The position numbers and the translations under genes were made by a program. The notes under the pieces are model-generated. The model was not told the origin of the DNA, did no database searches, and saw only the letters and a list, made by a program, of their open reading frames with translations. A DNA stretch of 64,000 nt from Candidatus Enterococcus huntleyi. GTDB lineage: Bacteria; Bacillota; Bacilli; Lactobacillales; Enterococcaceae. The stretch spans positions 124,001 to 188,000 of the forward strand of contig NZ_MAEJ01000008.1 in assembly GCF_009933175.1 (NCBI RefSeq), written 5' to 3'. Positions 8,078 to 16,676 of this stretch are shown piece after piece; the first letter of the stretch is position 1; each line of letters begins with the position of its first letter.

Positions 8078-9085
8078 TTACACTTCTCCTTCTTCGTCTC
8101 TAAAATGGAAATGCTTATAACAAGTACAACGAACTAAATGATCAGGTGCCACTTCATGCAAACTAGGATTTTCTTCATGCTCGCTTTCAGCAATCCACGG
8201 AATACGTGGTGAAAAACGACAACCTGTGCGCACCATGTTTTTCAATGAAGGAACAACCCCTTCAATCACATGCAGTTCACTATCATGATTATCTTCTTGA
8301 GGAATCGAGTTCAATAATGAACGCGTATAAGGATGTTTTGGATTCGCGAATAGTTCTTCTACAGAAGCAACTTCCACAAATTGACCCGCATACATCACGG
8401 CTACGCGGTCAGCCATCTCAGCTACAACCCCTAAGTCATGGGTAATCAAGATAATGCCGGCTTCCGTTTCTTTTTGTAAATCTTTCAACAAATCCAAGAT
8501 TTGCGCTTGGATCGTTACATCTAATGCCGTTGTTGGTTCGTCAGCAATGACAATCGGCGGCTTACAAGCAATCGCAATCGCGATAATCACCCGTTGGCGC
8601 ATCCCACCAGATAATTCATGAGGGAATTGACGTCCCACACGCTCTGGATTTAGAATACCTACTTGATTTAATAATTCAATCGCACGCGTTTGGCGTTCTT
8701 GGTCGTTCATTTTTGTATGGTAAGAAAGACCCTCTTTGATCTGATCTTCAATTCTCATTAGGGGATTTAAGGCCGATAATGGATCCTGAAAAATCATACC
8801 AATATCATTACCGCGAATCTTATTGTACAATGTCTCATTTAAATTCGATAAGTTCAAATCATTGTATAAGATTTCTCCAGTAATTTTTGTATGAATTGGA
8901 TCATGCAAGCCCATAATTGTAGTGGCCAAGGTACTTTTCCCACAGCCTGACTCACCCACAATAGCTAGAATTTCATTTTTTTCGAGGACAAAAGACACAT
9001 CGTCTACTGCGTCATAAAAATCATCTTTAATCCGGAAACCAGTATGCAGGTTTTGTACGTCTAATAATTGATTATCATTTGACAA
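8078..9085 (-). CDS. oppD: Oligopeptide ABC transporter, ATPase OppD
   Basis: First gene of the opp operon and the second ATPase. Walker A GESGCGKST, signature LSGGMRQR, Walker B IVIADEPTTALD, switch region LITHDLGVV, and the C-terminal oligopeptide/dipeptide motif with three cysteines (GCRFSPR...CTCYKH) that can bind an iron-sulphur cluster in this family. I place the start at the TTG at 9085 because GAGAGAGGGG lies 6-8 nt upstream. An ATG 10 codons earlier (9115) has no ribosome binding site, and the extra residues MKGKRERGIR are that site translated. Length from the TTG is 335 residues. Confidence 0.92.
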   Translation of the reverse strand: MSNDNQLLDVQNLHTGFRIKDDFYDAVDDVSFVLEKNEILAIVGESGCGKSTLATTIMGLHDPIHTKITGEILYNDLNLSNLNETLYNKIRGNDIGMIFQDPLSALNPLMRIEDQIKEGLSYHTKMNDQERQTRAIELLNQVGILNPERVGRQFPHELSGGMRQRVIIAIAIACKPPIVIADEPTTALDVTIQAQILDLLKDLQKETEAGIILITHDLGVVAEMADRVAVMYAGQFVEVASVEELFANPKHPYTRSLLNSIPQEDNHDSELHVIEGVVPSLKNMVRTGCRFSPRIPWIAESEHEENPSLHEVAPDHLVRCTCYKHFHFRDEEGEV

Positions 9086-9302
9086 TCGAATACCCCTCTC
9101 TCTTTTACCCTTCATTGAAGTTTGTTTTTTATATATGAAAAAAGATCGAACGCACGCTGTTTTTCAATGGATACAAATCTTTCTCTTAACATAATATAAT
9201 AGTTTCTTAACAATTATATAGAAATCAATACGAGAATGCAAGATTATTTCGCCTAAAATGACCCAAATTGTCAGAAAAATCTATTATAATTTAACGTAGG
9301 AT
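9086..9302 (-). promoter_or_regulatory. Upstream region of the opp operon
   Basis: About 200 AT-rich bases before oppD. A TATTAT/TATATT cluster near 9188-9200 (minus strand) and TTGTTA/TTGATT hexamers further upstream could form the promoter, but no pair has both good boxes and 17-bp spacing. I do not fix an exact promoter. Confidence 0.3.
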
Positions 9303-9344
9303 AAAAAAAAACAACGATTCATTAGATTTTTCTAATAAACCGTT
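9303..9344 (-). terminator. Terminator after acpP
   Basis: Imperfect arms AACGATTCATTAGA (9313-9326) and TCTAATAAACCGTT (9331-9344), followed on the minus strand by eight T (A run 9303-9310). It separates acpP from the opp promoter. Confidence 0.75.
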
Positions 9345-9352
9345 ATTTTTTA

Positions 9353-9595
9353 TTACCCTTGGTGAGAAAGTATATATTCTACTGCGCCACCAACAGTTTC
9401 AATCTTTTCAGCGTCTTCATCTGAGATTTCAGTCCCAAATTCATCTTCAAGTTCTAAAACAAATTCCATAATGCTGATCGAATCAGCGTTCAAATCATCT
9501 TTAATACTTAGTTGATCATTTACCTTGTCTGCATCAATATCAAAATGGTTCGAGATAATATTCGCTACTTTAGTAAAAACTACTTCACGAGTCAA
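9353..9595 (-). CDS. acpP: Acyl carrier protein
   Basis: Small acidic carrier of growing acyl chains for fatty acid and phospholipid synthesis. With the TTG start at 9595 it has 80 residues, and the phosphopantetheine-accepting serine is Ser39 in LNADSIS, followed by the helix [13 protein letters not shown]. An ATG two codons upstream (9601) is possible, but then GGAGG would be only 3 nt away; it is 8-9 nt from the TTG. The motif is DSI rather than the commoner DSL. It follows plsX on the same strand but has its own promoter. No fab genes are nearby, unlike Bacillus. Confidence 0.93.
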   Translation of the reverse strand: MTREVVFTKVANIISNHFDIDADKVNDQLSIKDDLNADSISIMEFVLELEDEFGTEISDEDAEKIETVGGAVEYILSHQG

Positions 9596-9651
9596 TTGCA
9601 TTCACCTCCACTGCTTTTGACAACCCTCTGTTAATAACAAAGCCATAGTAC

Positions 9652-9680
9652 ATTTTACTCAGAATCCGCTCATTTGTCCA
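9652..9680 (-). promoter_or_regulatory. Promoter of acpP with an 11-bp repeated motif in its spacer
   Basis: On the minus strand, TGGACA (9675-9680), 17-bp spacer, TAAAAT (9652-9657). The spacer contains TGAGCGGATTC (9662-9672), which occurs again exactly at 9741-9751 upstream, so both may be operator half-sites. Confidence 0.6.
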
Positions 9681-9844
9681 GTATTTTTTCAAAATTGTTA
9701 CAGAATAATGTCATTTTGATTTCTAAAGGCTCTTTTTGCCGAATCCGCTCACTTCTATGACTTGCCTGGTTGCGTATATTTTATTCTTTTTCTTCTATTA
9801 ATAGTTCTGAATCATCGAATCTTTCAAGATCATCCTGAGACTGC

Positions 9845-10921
9845 TTATTCCGCTGCGTCTCCACTCGTTGTACTAGCTACCTCTGTCGCTGTCGTTGTTG
9901 CCGCTGCCTCAAGAGCCGCTTTTTTATCGACTTCTTCAAAATGAGCGACTAATTGGTCAACAACTTTCGTTTCTAGCATTGTGTGAATCTGACGAATCGT
10001 ATAACGCACTGCATCCGGACCTGTCGCACCATGCGTTTTGACTACCGGTGCTTTTAAGCCAAATAAGACCGCGCCGCCATGCTTCGAATAATCCATCTCA
10101 TTCTTCATGCCACGTAAAGCATTTTTTAATAGCAAAGCGCCCATTTTCCCTTTGAAGCCTTCTTCCAGAATAGACGATTTCAATAAACTCATCATGCTCA
10201 TCGCCGTGCCTTCAATTGATTTCAAGACAGCATTCCCAGTGAAGCCATCCGTTACCACAACATCTGCTACACCACTTAATAAATCCCGCGCTTCGACATT
10301 TCCAATAAAATTAATACTTTCTTCTGCTTGTAACAATTCGAAGGCTTTCTTCGTTAATTCGCTACCCTTAGTCTCTTCAGTTCCATTATTCAACAAACCA
10401 ACACGAGGTTTAGTAATTTTGCGAACTTTTTGGGCATAAAATGAACCCAAGACCGCATACTGAACCAAATGTTCTGGTTTATTATCAGCATTCGCCCCTA
10501 AATCTAGCATATCAAAGCCACCATCTGGCTGTCCCATCACAGGCATGGTCGACATAAGTCCTGGTCGTTCAATATTTTTAATTCGGCCAACGATGAATAA
10601 GCCAGCTGCTAATAATGCGCCTGTATTCCCGGCTGAAAAAATCGCATCCGCTTCGCCTGTTTTAACCGCTTGTGCAGCCAAGACCATCGACGCTGTTTTT
10701 TTACGACGGATGGCTTTCACCGGCTCGTCATCACTCGCTATTTTTTCATCCGTATGCACGATTGTTAGATTTTTTTCATTTGTAACATATTTTCTAATTT
10801 CTGCTTCTTTTCCATATAAGATAAACTCAATTTCTGGAAAATCCTGTTGCGCTAACATCACGCCTTCAACGATTGCTTTCGGGGCATTGTCGCCACCCAT
10901 CGCATCTACTGCAATTCTCAT
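9845..10921 (-). CDS. plsX: Phosphate acyltransferase PlsX
   Basis: Converts acyl-ACP and phosphate to acyl-phosphate, the first dedicated step of phospholipid synthesis in Firmicutes, before PlsY. The start [20 protein letters not shown] is diagnostic. Conserved glycine-rich segments include [14 protein letters not shown] and [11 protein letters not shown]. At 358 residues it is longer than the usual roughly 330: the last 25 or so residues are a low-complexity Ala/Thr tail ([14 protein letters not shown]) that is probably disordered. It lies 44 nt after recG and 250 nt before acpP, with FakA in the same gene cluster providing acyl-phosphate by a second route. Confidence 0.96.
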   Translation of the reverse strand: MRIAVDAMGGDNAPKAIVEGVMLAQQDFPEIEFILYGKEAEIRKYVTNEKNLTIVHTDEKIASDDEPVKAIRRKKTASMVLAAQAVKTGEADAIFSAGNTGALLAAGLFIVGRIKNIERPGLMSTMPVMGQPDGGFDMLDLGANADNKPEHLVQYAVLGSFYAQKVRKITKPRVGLLNNGTEETKGSELTKKAFELLQAEESINFIGNVEARDLLSGVADVVVTDGFTGNAVLKSIEGTAMSMMSLLKSSILEEGFKGKMGALLLKNALRGMKNEMDYSKHGGAVLFGLKAPVVKTHGATGPDAVRYTIRQIHTMLETKVVDQLVAHFEEVDKKAALEAAATTTATEVASTTSGDAAE

Positions 10922-10965
10922 TTCCTGTTCGCTCCTCTCAAATCAGCACCAGTATACCATAACTT

Positions 10966-13008
10966 TTAGTCAAAATAACGTCCTTCTGGATCTTCTATTT
11001 TGATTGCTTGACTCAGCCCCTGGTAGGCCTCCTCTGTTTGCCAGTGAGGAATTTTCCAAATTTTATGTGCCTCTTCTCTTGCGACTTCTAAAATATTTCC
11101 ATCCGTCACTAAGTCGCCGACTATAAATTGGGGAATTCCTGATTGTCTGGAACCAAATACTTCCCCTGGTCCCCTCAATTCTAAATCTTTTTCACTCAAG
11201 AGGAAACCATTCGTTGTCTCCGTCATGATTTTCATCCGCTCGGCACCCATTTCATTCTTGGGATTAGCCACCAGAATACAATAAGAAGCCTCCGCGCCAC
11301 GCCCCACACGACCACGCAGCTGATGCAATTGGGCTAAGCCAAAACGATCAGCATCCATAATCAACATAACCGTCGCATTTGGCACATTCACACCCACCTC
11401 AATCACCGTCGTTGAGACTAGAATCTGCAATTCACGCTCTTTGAATGCTTCCATAATATGATCTTTTTCGGTATTTTTCATTTTACCATGCAACAATCCC
11501 ACCTGATACTCCGGCGAGTAGACTTGCTGCATATGTTCATAAATCTCTGTCGCATTTTTGACATCCAGCGCCTCTGACTCTTCAATTAATGGACAGATGA
11601 CATAGACTTGATGGCTCAACGCCAGCTCTTTTCTAACCCACTCGAGAATACTATCCAGCTGTGGTGGCCGTATCCAACGAGTCTCAACAGGAATTCGACC
11701 AGCCGGCATCTCATCAATCACCGAAACATCCATTTCACCATAAGCCGTAATCGCTAAAGTCCGAGGAATTGGCGTAGCTGTCATGAAAAGTACATCTGGT
11801 TTAAGCCCTTTTTCGCGTAAAATCTTCCGTTGATTGACGCCAAATCGATGCTGTTCATCGGTAATGACCAAGCCCAGTTGGTGAAACACCACATTCTCTT
11901 GAATTAAAGCATGCGTCCCAATCACCACATCAATTTCACCACTCGCTAGTCGAGCCAGAATTTCGCGGCGCTCTTTCGCTTTGGTGGAACCTGTCAGTAA
12001 AGCTGTCTGAATTTCAAGCGGATCAAATAACTGATTTAGACTTTCCAAATGCTGCTGCGCCAAAATTTCGGTGGGCACCATTAGCGCCCCTTGAAAGCCC
12101 GCCGTCGCCGTCGCATATAAAGCAATCGCCGCCACCACTGTTTTTCCGCTCCCAACATCCCCTTGTAATAGACGCTGCATATGCTTTTTACTGCGCAAAT
12201 CGCGACAAATCTCATTGGTCACGCGCTTTTGAGCAGCCGTCAATTCAAAAGGCAACGCCTGTGTAAATTGCTTCACTCGCTCGACATCATACAGAACAGA
12301 TAATCCCTGTGCCTCTGATTTTTCTGCGCGCTTTAACCCTTGAATCTGCATTTGAAAAAGAAAGAACTCTTCAAAAATCACTCGGCGCTTCGCTTGCCGA
12401 CTCTCCTCTTGATCTTTCGGAAAATGCATAGCGAAGACTGCTTGCTTGCGCCCCATTAACCGATATTTCTCTAGTAATTCTTCTGGAAGATTCTCTTCCA
12501 ATTGTTGGAAGTAGCCTGTAAAAGCTGCTTTAATTAATTCAATCAAGGTTGTCTGCCGAACAGATTTACTGACATGATAGATTGGGGCAAAATCTTCCGT
12601 CGCTTGACTACCGAGAATCTTCATTCCCGTTAGCGCCTTTCGTTTCGCATCCCATTTGCCATACACAGCAATCTCTTCTGACAAAACAATCTTATCTTTC
12701 AAATAAGGCTGATTAAAAAAGGAGACGTTAAACACCGCGTGCTCTTGCATCATGCGAAACTGTAGTCGACTTTTCTTATACCCGTAACGACTCACCACCG
12801 GGTCAGAAACGACCAAGCCCTTCAAGGTCACCTTTTCCTGATCTTGAATTTCCAGTAGATTTTTTTCCTGGATATCCTCATAACGAAAAGGATAATACGT
12901 CAACAAATCTTCAACCGTTTGAATGCCTAATTCAGCCAGCTTACTCGCCCGTTTCTCGCCCACACCTGCCAAGACCGTCACCGGGTCCTTTATGCCTGTG
13001 CTACTCAT
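10966..13008 (-). CDS. recG: ATP-dependent DNA helicase RecG
   Basis: Branch-migrating helicase that remodels stalled forks and Holliday junctions. The start is set at the ATG at 13008, preceded by GAGAGGAGG; an in-frame ATG at 13131 would add 41 residues of non-family sequence. The resulting 680 residues match the family. An N-terminal wedge/OB domain (about 1-260) is followed by Walker A GDVGSGKT, the DEQH box in VITDEQHRFG, motif III MTATPIPRTLA and motif VI QLRGRVGRG. It sits between fakA and plsX, the common Firmicutes order, in line with one long transcript. Confidence 0.96.
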   Translation of the reverse strand: MSSTGIKDPVTVLAGVGEKRASKLAELGIQTVEDLLTYYPFRYEDIQEKNLLEIQDQEKVTLKGLVVSDPVVSRYGYKKSRLQFRMMQEHAVFNVSFFNQPYLKDKIVLSEEIAVYGKWDAKRKALTGMKILGSQATEDFAPIYHVSKSVRQTTLIELIKAAFTGYFQQLEENLPEELLEKYRLMGRKQAVFAMHFPKDQEESRQAKRRVIFEEFFLFQMQIQGLKRAEKSEAQGLSVLYDVERVKQFTQALPFELTAAQKRVTNEICRDLRSKKHMQRLLQGDVGSGKTVVAAIALYATATAGFQGALMVPTEILAQQHLESLNQLFDPLEIQTALLTGSTKAKERREILARLASGEIDVVIGTHALIQENVVFHQLGLVITDEQHRFGVNQRKILREKGLKPDVLFMTATPIPRTLAITAYGEMDVSVIDEMPAGRIPVETRWIRPPQLDSILEWVRKELALSHQVYVICPLIEESEALDVKNATEIYEHMQQVYSPEYQVGLLHGKMKNTEKDHIMEAFKERELQILVSTTVIEVGVNVPNATVMLIMDADRFGLAQLHQLRGRVGRGAEASYCILVANPKNEMGAERMKIMTETTNGFLLSEKDLELRGPGEVFGSRQSGIPQFIVGDLVTDGNILEVAREEAHKIWKIPHWQTEEAYQGLSQAIKIEDPEGRYFD

Positions 13009-13209
13009 GAATGCTCGCCTCCTCTCTTTCCTAATCTCTTTTAAAACACTTTGAAAAGTAGCCAGAACATAAATCAGTAAACGATTTACATCCCAGCTAC
13101 CCATGGTGTACCTATCTATGTTTTGTCTCAATTACTTATATTACTGAAATTTCTTTCTTACCTGTCGCTGTTAGTCGATACTTCTAGATATCTACCTAGT
13201 TGATTCGCC

Positions 13210-14889
13210 TTATTCAGCAGAGAATAGATAAGGATAGACAGGTTGGTCTCCTTGATGGATTTCCAACTCTAAATCTTCATATTTTTCAGTCAAGGCCGCT
13301 CCTAATTTCTCAGCCTCAGCCGTTGTCCCCTCTTCACCGGTAATAATCGTCACAATCTCAGTGTCTTCGTTAATCATCTGCTCTAATGTAGCAAATGAAG
13401 TCGCGAAACAATCGGGATTTGAAATAACAATCTTGCCATCAATCATGCCTAAGAAGTCGCCTTCGGTAATCGTTACCCCATCAATTGAGGTATTACGAAT
13501 CGCATGAGTCACTTGCCCACTCACGACACTTTCAAGCATTTCTTTCATGCCTTCTTTGTTATCTTCCAACGACGCTTGATCATTAAAGGCCAACATCGCC
13601 GTCATCCCTTGAGAGATAGTTTTCGATGGGACCACAGCCACTGGCAATTCAGCCACTTCCGCTGCTTGATCAGCCGCCATGAAAATGTTCTTGTTATTAG
13701 GTAAGATAATTACTTGATCAGCATTGACTTCTTCAATCGCTTTTAGGATATCCTCCGTACTTGGATTCATCGTTTGGCCGCCACTAATCACATAGCTAGC
13801 ACCTAAACTACGGAATAATTCTTGCACACCTTCGCCGGCTGCAATCGCAATAATTCCATAAGGTGTCCGTGGTTTCTTAGCCACTGGCTTCGCTTGACCA
13901 CTATCATGCTCTAGAATTGTCTCATGCTGTAGGCGCATATTATCCACCTTGATTTTCACAAGAGAACCAAATTTTTGACCATAATTCATGATCTCACCTG
14001 GATGCTCCGTATGTACGTGAACTTTAATAATCTCATCATCATTCACGACCAATAAAGAGTCGCCAAGTTTATCTAAATAGTTACGGAATTCTTCATAATC
14101 AAACTCACTATCCACTGTTGGACCTTCGCCAATTTTCACCATAATCTCTGTACAATAGCCAAAAGTAATATCTTCTGTCGCCATATGACCTTGCACACTA
14201 CGATGATGTTCAGCATTGACCATATCATCCATTTCAGCTGGTGAAGGTTCAAAAACTGTTTCTAATTGGAACTCACCATTCAGTACACTCAAAAATCCTT
14301 CATAGATGAATAATAAGCCTTGACCGCCACTATCGACTACGCCAACTTCCTTCAGCACAGGTAAAAGATCAGGTGTTTTCGCTAAAGCACGCTTCGCACC
14401 CATCACAACAGACGTCATAACTTCCACACAATCGTCGGTTTCTTTCGCCTTTTTTTCACCCGCTTTAGCTGCTTCACGAGCCACTGTTAAAATAGTTCCT
14501 TCAACTGGTTTCATGACTGCTTTGTAAGCTGTCTCTACCCCACGTGTAAACGCAGCTGCTAAGTCTTGTGCGTTCAATGTGACAACCGTTGGGATTTGTT
14601 TTGAAAATCCACGGAATAATTGTGAAAGAATTACGCCTGAATTTCCTCGAGCGCCCATTAAAAGTCCTTTTGATAAGACAGTCGCTAACTCGCCAACCTT
14701 ATCTGAAGCAGAATCCACTACAGCTTTCGCACCACTTGTCATGGATAAATTCATATTTGTACCTGTATCACCATCTGGCACAGGGAAAACATTCAAAGAA
14801 TTGACATACTCTGCATTTGTTTGCAAACGATTCGCACCAGCCTGCACCATCTCTTGGAACTGACTTGCACTGATTTCTGTTACATTCAC
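13210..14889 (-). CDS. fakA: Fatty acid kinase catalytic subunit FakA (DAK2/YloV family)
   Basis: Phosphorylates exogenous or recycled fatty acids presented by a FakB protein, giving acyl-phosphate for PlsY or, through PlsX, acyl-ACP. The N-terminal DAK2 kinase domain (about 1-200) shows NVFPVPDGDTGTNM, whose aspartates bind Mg-ATP, and GARGNSGVILSQLFRG. A middle region contains the family's HVHTEHPG segment, and the C-terminal DegV-like half ends VYPYLFSAE. The GTG at 14889 is chosen because AAGGAGG is 8 nt upstream; the next ATG is out of frame. It lies 51 nt downstream of the Asp23-like gene, the usual yloU-yloV pair. No fakB is in the window. Confidence 0.93.
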   Translation of the reverse strand: MNVTEISASQFQEMVQAGANRLQTNAEYVNSLNVFPVPDGDTGTNMNLSMTSGAKAVVDSASDKVGELATVLSKGLLMGARGNSGVILSQLFRGFSKQIPTVVTLNAQDLAAAFTRGVETAYKAVMKPVEGTILTVAREAAKAGEKKAKETDDCVEVMTSVVMGAKRALAKTPDLLPVLKEVGVVDSGGQGLLFIYEGFLSVLNGEFQLETVFEPSPAEMDDMVNAEHHRSVQGHMATEDITFGYCTEIMVKIGEGPTVDSEFDYEEFRNYLDKLGDSLLVVNDDEIIKVHVHTEHPGEIMNYGQKFGSLVKIKVDNMRLQHETILEHDSGQAKPVAKKPRTPYGIIAIAAGEGVQELFRSLGASYVISGGQTMNPSTEDILKAIEEVNADQVIILPNNKNIFMAADQAAEVAELPVAVVPSKTISQGMTAMLAFNDQASLEDNKEGMKEMLESVVSGQVTHAIRNTSIDGVTITEGDFLGMIDGKIVISNPDCFATSFATLEQMINEDTEIVTIITGEEGTTAEAEKLGAALTEKYEDLELEIHQGDQPVYPYLFSAE

Positions 14890-14940
14890 CTAAATAATCC
14901 TCCTTCAGATCCACTCGCTGTTTTTCAGCAAGTCTTCTGC

Positions 14941-15303
14941 CTAGTCTGGCAGTACGCGTACACCTTGAACAAACACATTGACTGAGTTAGCCGCAACACC
15001 AAGTAAAGTTTCTAAATTGTACTTCACTTTCTCTTGCACATTGCGAGATACTTCAGAAATCTTCGTGCCATAGCTGACAATCGTATAGACATCCACTGCG
15101 ATGCCGTTTTCTTCTTGACGCACTACGACGCCACGCGCGTAATTTTCTCTACGTAAAATTTCAGTAATATTGTCTTTAATTTGATTTTTGCTTGCCATAC
15201 CAACGATTCCAAACACATCAGTAGTTGCGCCGCCAACGACAGTCGCAATCACTTCATTCGTTATTTCGATCGTACCAGCTGACGTTTTAATTTTTACAGC
15301 CAT
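14941..15303 (-). CDS. Asp23/Gls24 family envelope stress protein (YloU-like)
   Basis: A 120-residue Asp23-family protein. Members are small, often abundant, and associated with cell-envelope homeostasis; the YloU branch is always found before fakA. The conserved features are ITNEVIATVVGGATTDVFG near the N-terminus and the VRVLPD C-terminus. No signal peptide or membrane helix is visible. AAGGAGGGT precedes the ATG. It is the first gene of the fakA-recG-plsX cluster and diverges from rpmB, so the space at 15304-15581 should hold two opposing promoters. Confidence 0.92.
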   Translation of the reverse strand: MAVKIKTSAGTIEITNEVIATVVGGATTDVFGIVGMASKNQIKDNITEILRRENYARGVVVRQEENGIAVDVYTIVSYGTKISEVSRNVQEKVKYNLETLLGVAANSVNVFVQGVRVLPD

Positions 15304-15489
15304 TGAAATGACCCTCCTTAACGAGTCTATTAACCCATTTTCTACTACAATATTCTATCATAGGCAACCGGTAAATAAAAGGACGATCCCTCACTTACCT
15401 CGAATTATTAGCCGAAAAATGGCTATTGTCGCAATAACTTTGTCTAATTTACAATTTTTGCCTCTTAATGTCAATCGTCTTTGAAAAAA

Positions 15490-15535
15490 TTCTCTTGTAA
15501 ATACTTGTACATTATGTTAAATTATTTTAGTATGA
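15490..15535 (+). promoter_or_regulatory. Probable promoter of rpmB
   Basis: TTGTAC followed at 17 bp by TAGTAT, or alternatively TTGTAA followed at 16 bp by TTAAAT, both in the AT-rich stretch before the AAAGGAGGA ribosome binding site of rpmB. I cannot decide between them. Confidence 0.35.
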
Positions 15536-15581
15536 GCTGAAAATTATTGCTCCAACATCAAGGCAAAGGAGGAAATTAAAA

Positions 15582-15770
15582 ATGGCTAAAGTTTGTTACT
15601 TTACAGGTCGTAAAACATCAAGCGGAAACAATCGTTCTCATGCGATGAACGCTACTAAACGTACTGTTAAACCGAACCTACAAAAAGTTCGTGTGATGAT
15701 CGACGGAACACCTAAAAAAGTTTGGGTGTCAGCTCGTGCTTTGAAATCAGGAAAAGTTGAGCGCGTTTAA
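15582..15770 (+). CDS. rpmB: 50S ribosomal protein L28
   Basis: Component of the large ribosomal subunit. At 62 residues it has the family opening [20 protein letters not shown]. It carries only one cysteine, so it is the zinc-free form. AAAGGAGG lies about 8 nt before the ATG. As in many Firmicutes it diverges from the asp23-fakA cluster and is monocistronic, ending in its own terminator. Confidence 0.97.
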   Translation: MAKVCYFTGRKTSSGNNRSHAMNATKRTVKPNLQKVRVMIDGTPKKVWVSARALKSGKVERV

Positions 15771-15793
15771 TATTGATTAATGAAATGTTTTCG

Positions 15794-15819
15794 AACCGTT
15801 CAATCGAACGGTTTTTTTG
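15794..15819 (+). terminator. Terminator of rpmB
   Basis: Perfect 8-bp arms AACCGTTC (15794-15801) and GAACGGTT (15806-15813) with a 4-nt loop, followed by a T run. Confidence 0.9.
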
Positions 15820-15949
15820 TTGTTCTTGTACTCAGAGCTTTATTTTGTACAACATTTATTAAAAAAATATAACTGTTCTAAGCGTTAGAAAGCTGTATGT
15901 TAAACTTTCTGGCGCTTTTTAATACCTTGTATTTATTCAGAGACTTTGC

Positions 15950-16132
15950 CGCATCCGGGATTCCTGCAATTGGAAAATTCTGAAGTCCCTAGAGGGAGAT
16001 TATGAACTACCCGCTGTTGACCACAGTATTTACAGCGGGTTAAGAACTAATCTAGCAATGAGATCAACGCCCTTTGTTGAGCTGCTTGCGACCAGACTGC
16101 GAACTTTTTCGATGGAAGGAATCCCGGATGCG
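15950..16132 (+). repeat. Family A miniature inverted-repeat element, intact copy
   Basis: A 183-bp non-coding element bounded by perfect 15-bp terminal inverted repeats, CGCATCCGGGATTCC (15950-15964) and GGAATCCCGGATGCG (16118-16132). Inside are a small hairpin CCCT-AG-AGGG and a perfect 9-bp stem ACCCGCTGT (16009-16017) with ACAGCGGGT (16032-16040). The right half matches the direct repeats at 3087 and 3267. No transposase is encoded, so the element looks like a MITE moved in trans. I could not identify a clear target-site duplication. Confidence 0.8.
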
Positions 16133-16676
16133 TCACTTGGTTTCAGCCAAACAAAAGATTCTATAGCTCTAGCAATAGTTGTACTCCTTTTGGTATTATT
16201 CCGAAAACCATTCTGACGATTCATCTGCCTAGGTTTGTTCTCGTGATTTACTCTCCTGAATTGTGCTTCTTTTGAATTGCCCTATTGAGGATGTTCTTTT
16301 CTTATTCTCAATTAGAAAACAAAAACGAGAACTGAGTAATCTATTTCTAGATACCCAATTCTCGCTGAATTATACACTGACCACAATGCATAATTCCGGT
16401 ACATACCGTTTATGATACTCCTATGTGCACTCATTAGATTTAGTCCAATAAGTAAATAAATATGCGCTGTTATTTTTTAAAGATACCTTTTATTCGTAAA
16501 AATGTCAATATTCCATCAATATTTTTTATTATCTGATATTTATTATCAGAATAAAAAGACACTTGTAATCCTTAATTTGATAGGCTTTTTTGTAAATTTT
16601 TCCAAAAATTGGAGGTTTTCCTATTAAGATATGGTAAACTAAAATCAATCATTTTAGAAGATTCGGAGAGGTTCTT
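16133..16676. other. Non-coding stretch between the MITE and the YfhO gene
   Basis: About 540 bases with no supportable gene. It contains a 39-nt imperfect inverted repeat at 16326-16364 (outer arms CGAGAA/TTCTCG, inner arms ATCTA/TAGAT) without a following T run, and a small hairpin CTGATA-TTTAT-TATCAG at 16533-16549. Just before the next gene, an extended -10 (TATGGTAAACT, ending at 16640) could be the promoter; its -35 is poor. Confidence 0.45.

Noticed and set aside
10545-11003. A 152-codon plus-strand frame over plsX and the recG end
   Set aside because: It is antisense to well-conserved coding sequence, has no ribosome binding site, and its composition is that of a shadow frame.
16030-16224. 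A 64-codon minus-strand frame
   Set aside because: Most of it is the right half of the family A element; it shares the SSTKGVDLIA stretch with the frame at 3060-3392 for that reason only.
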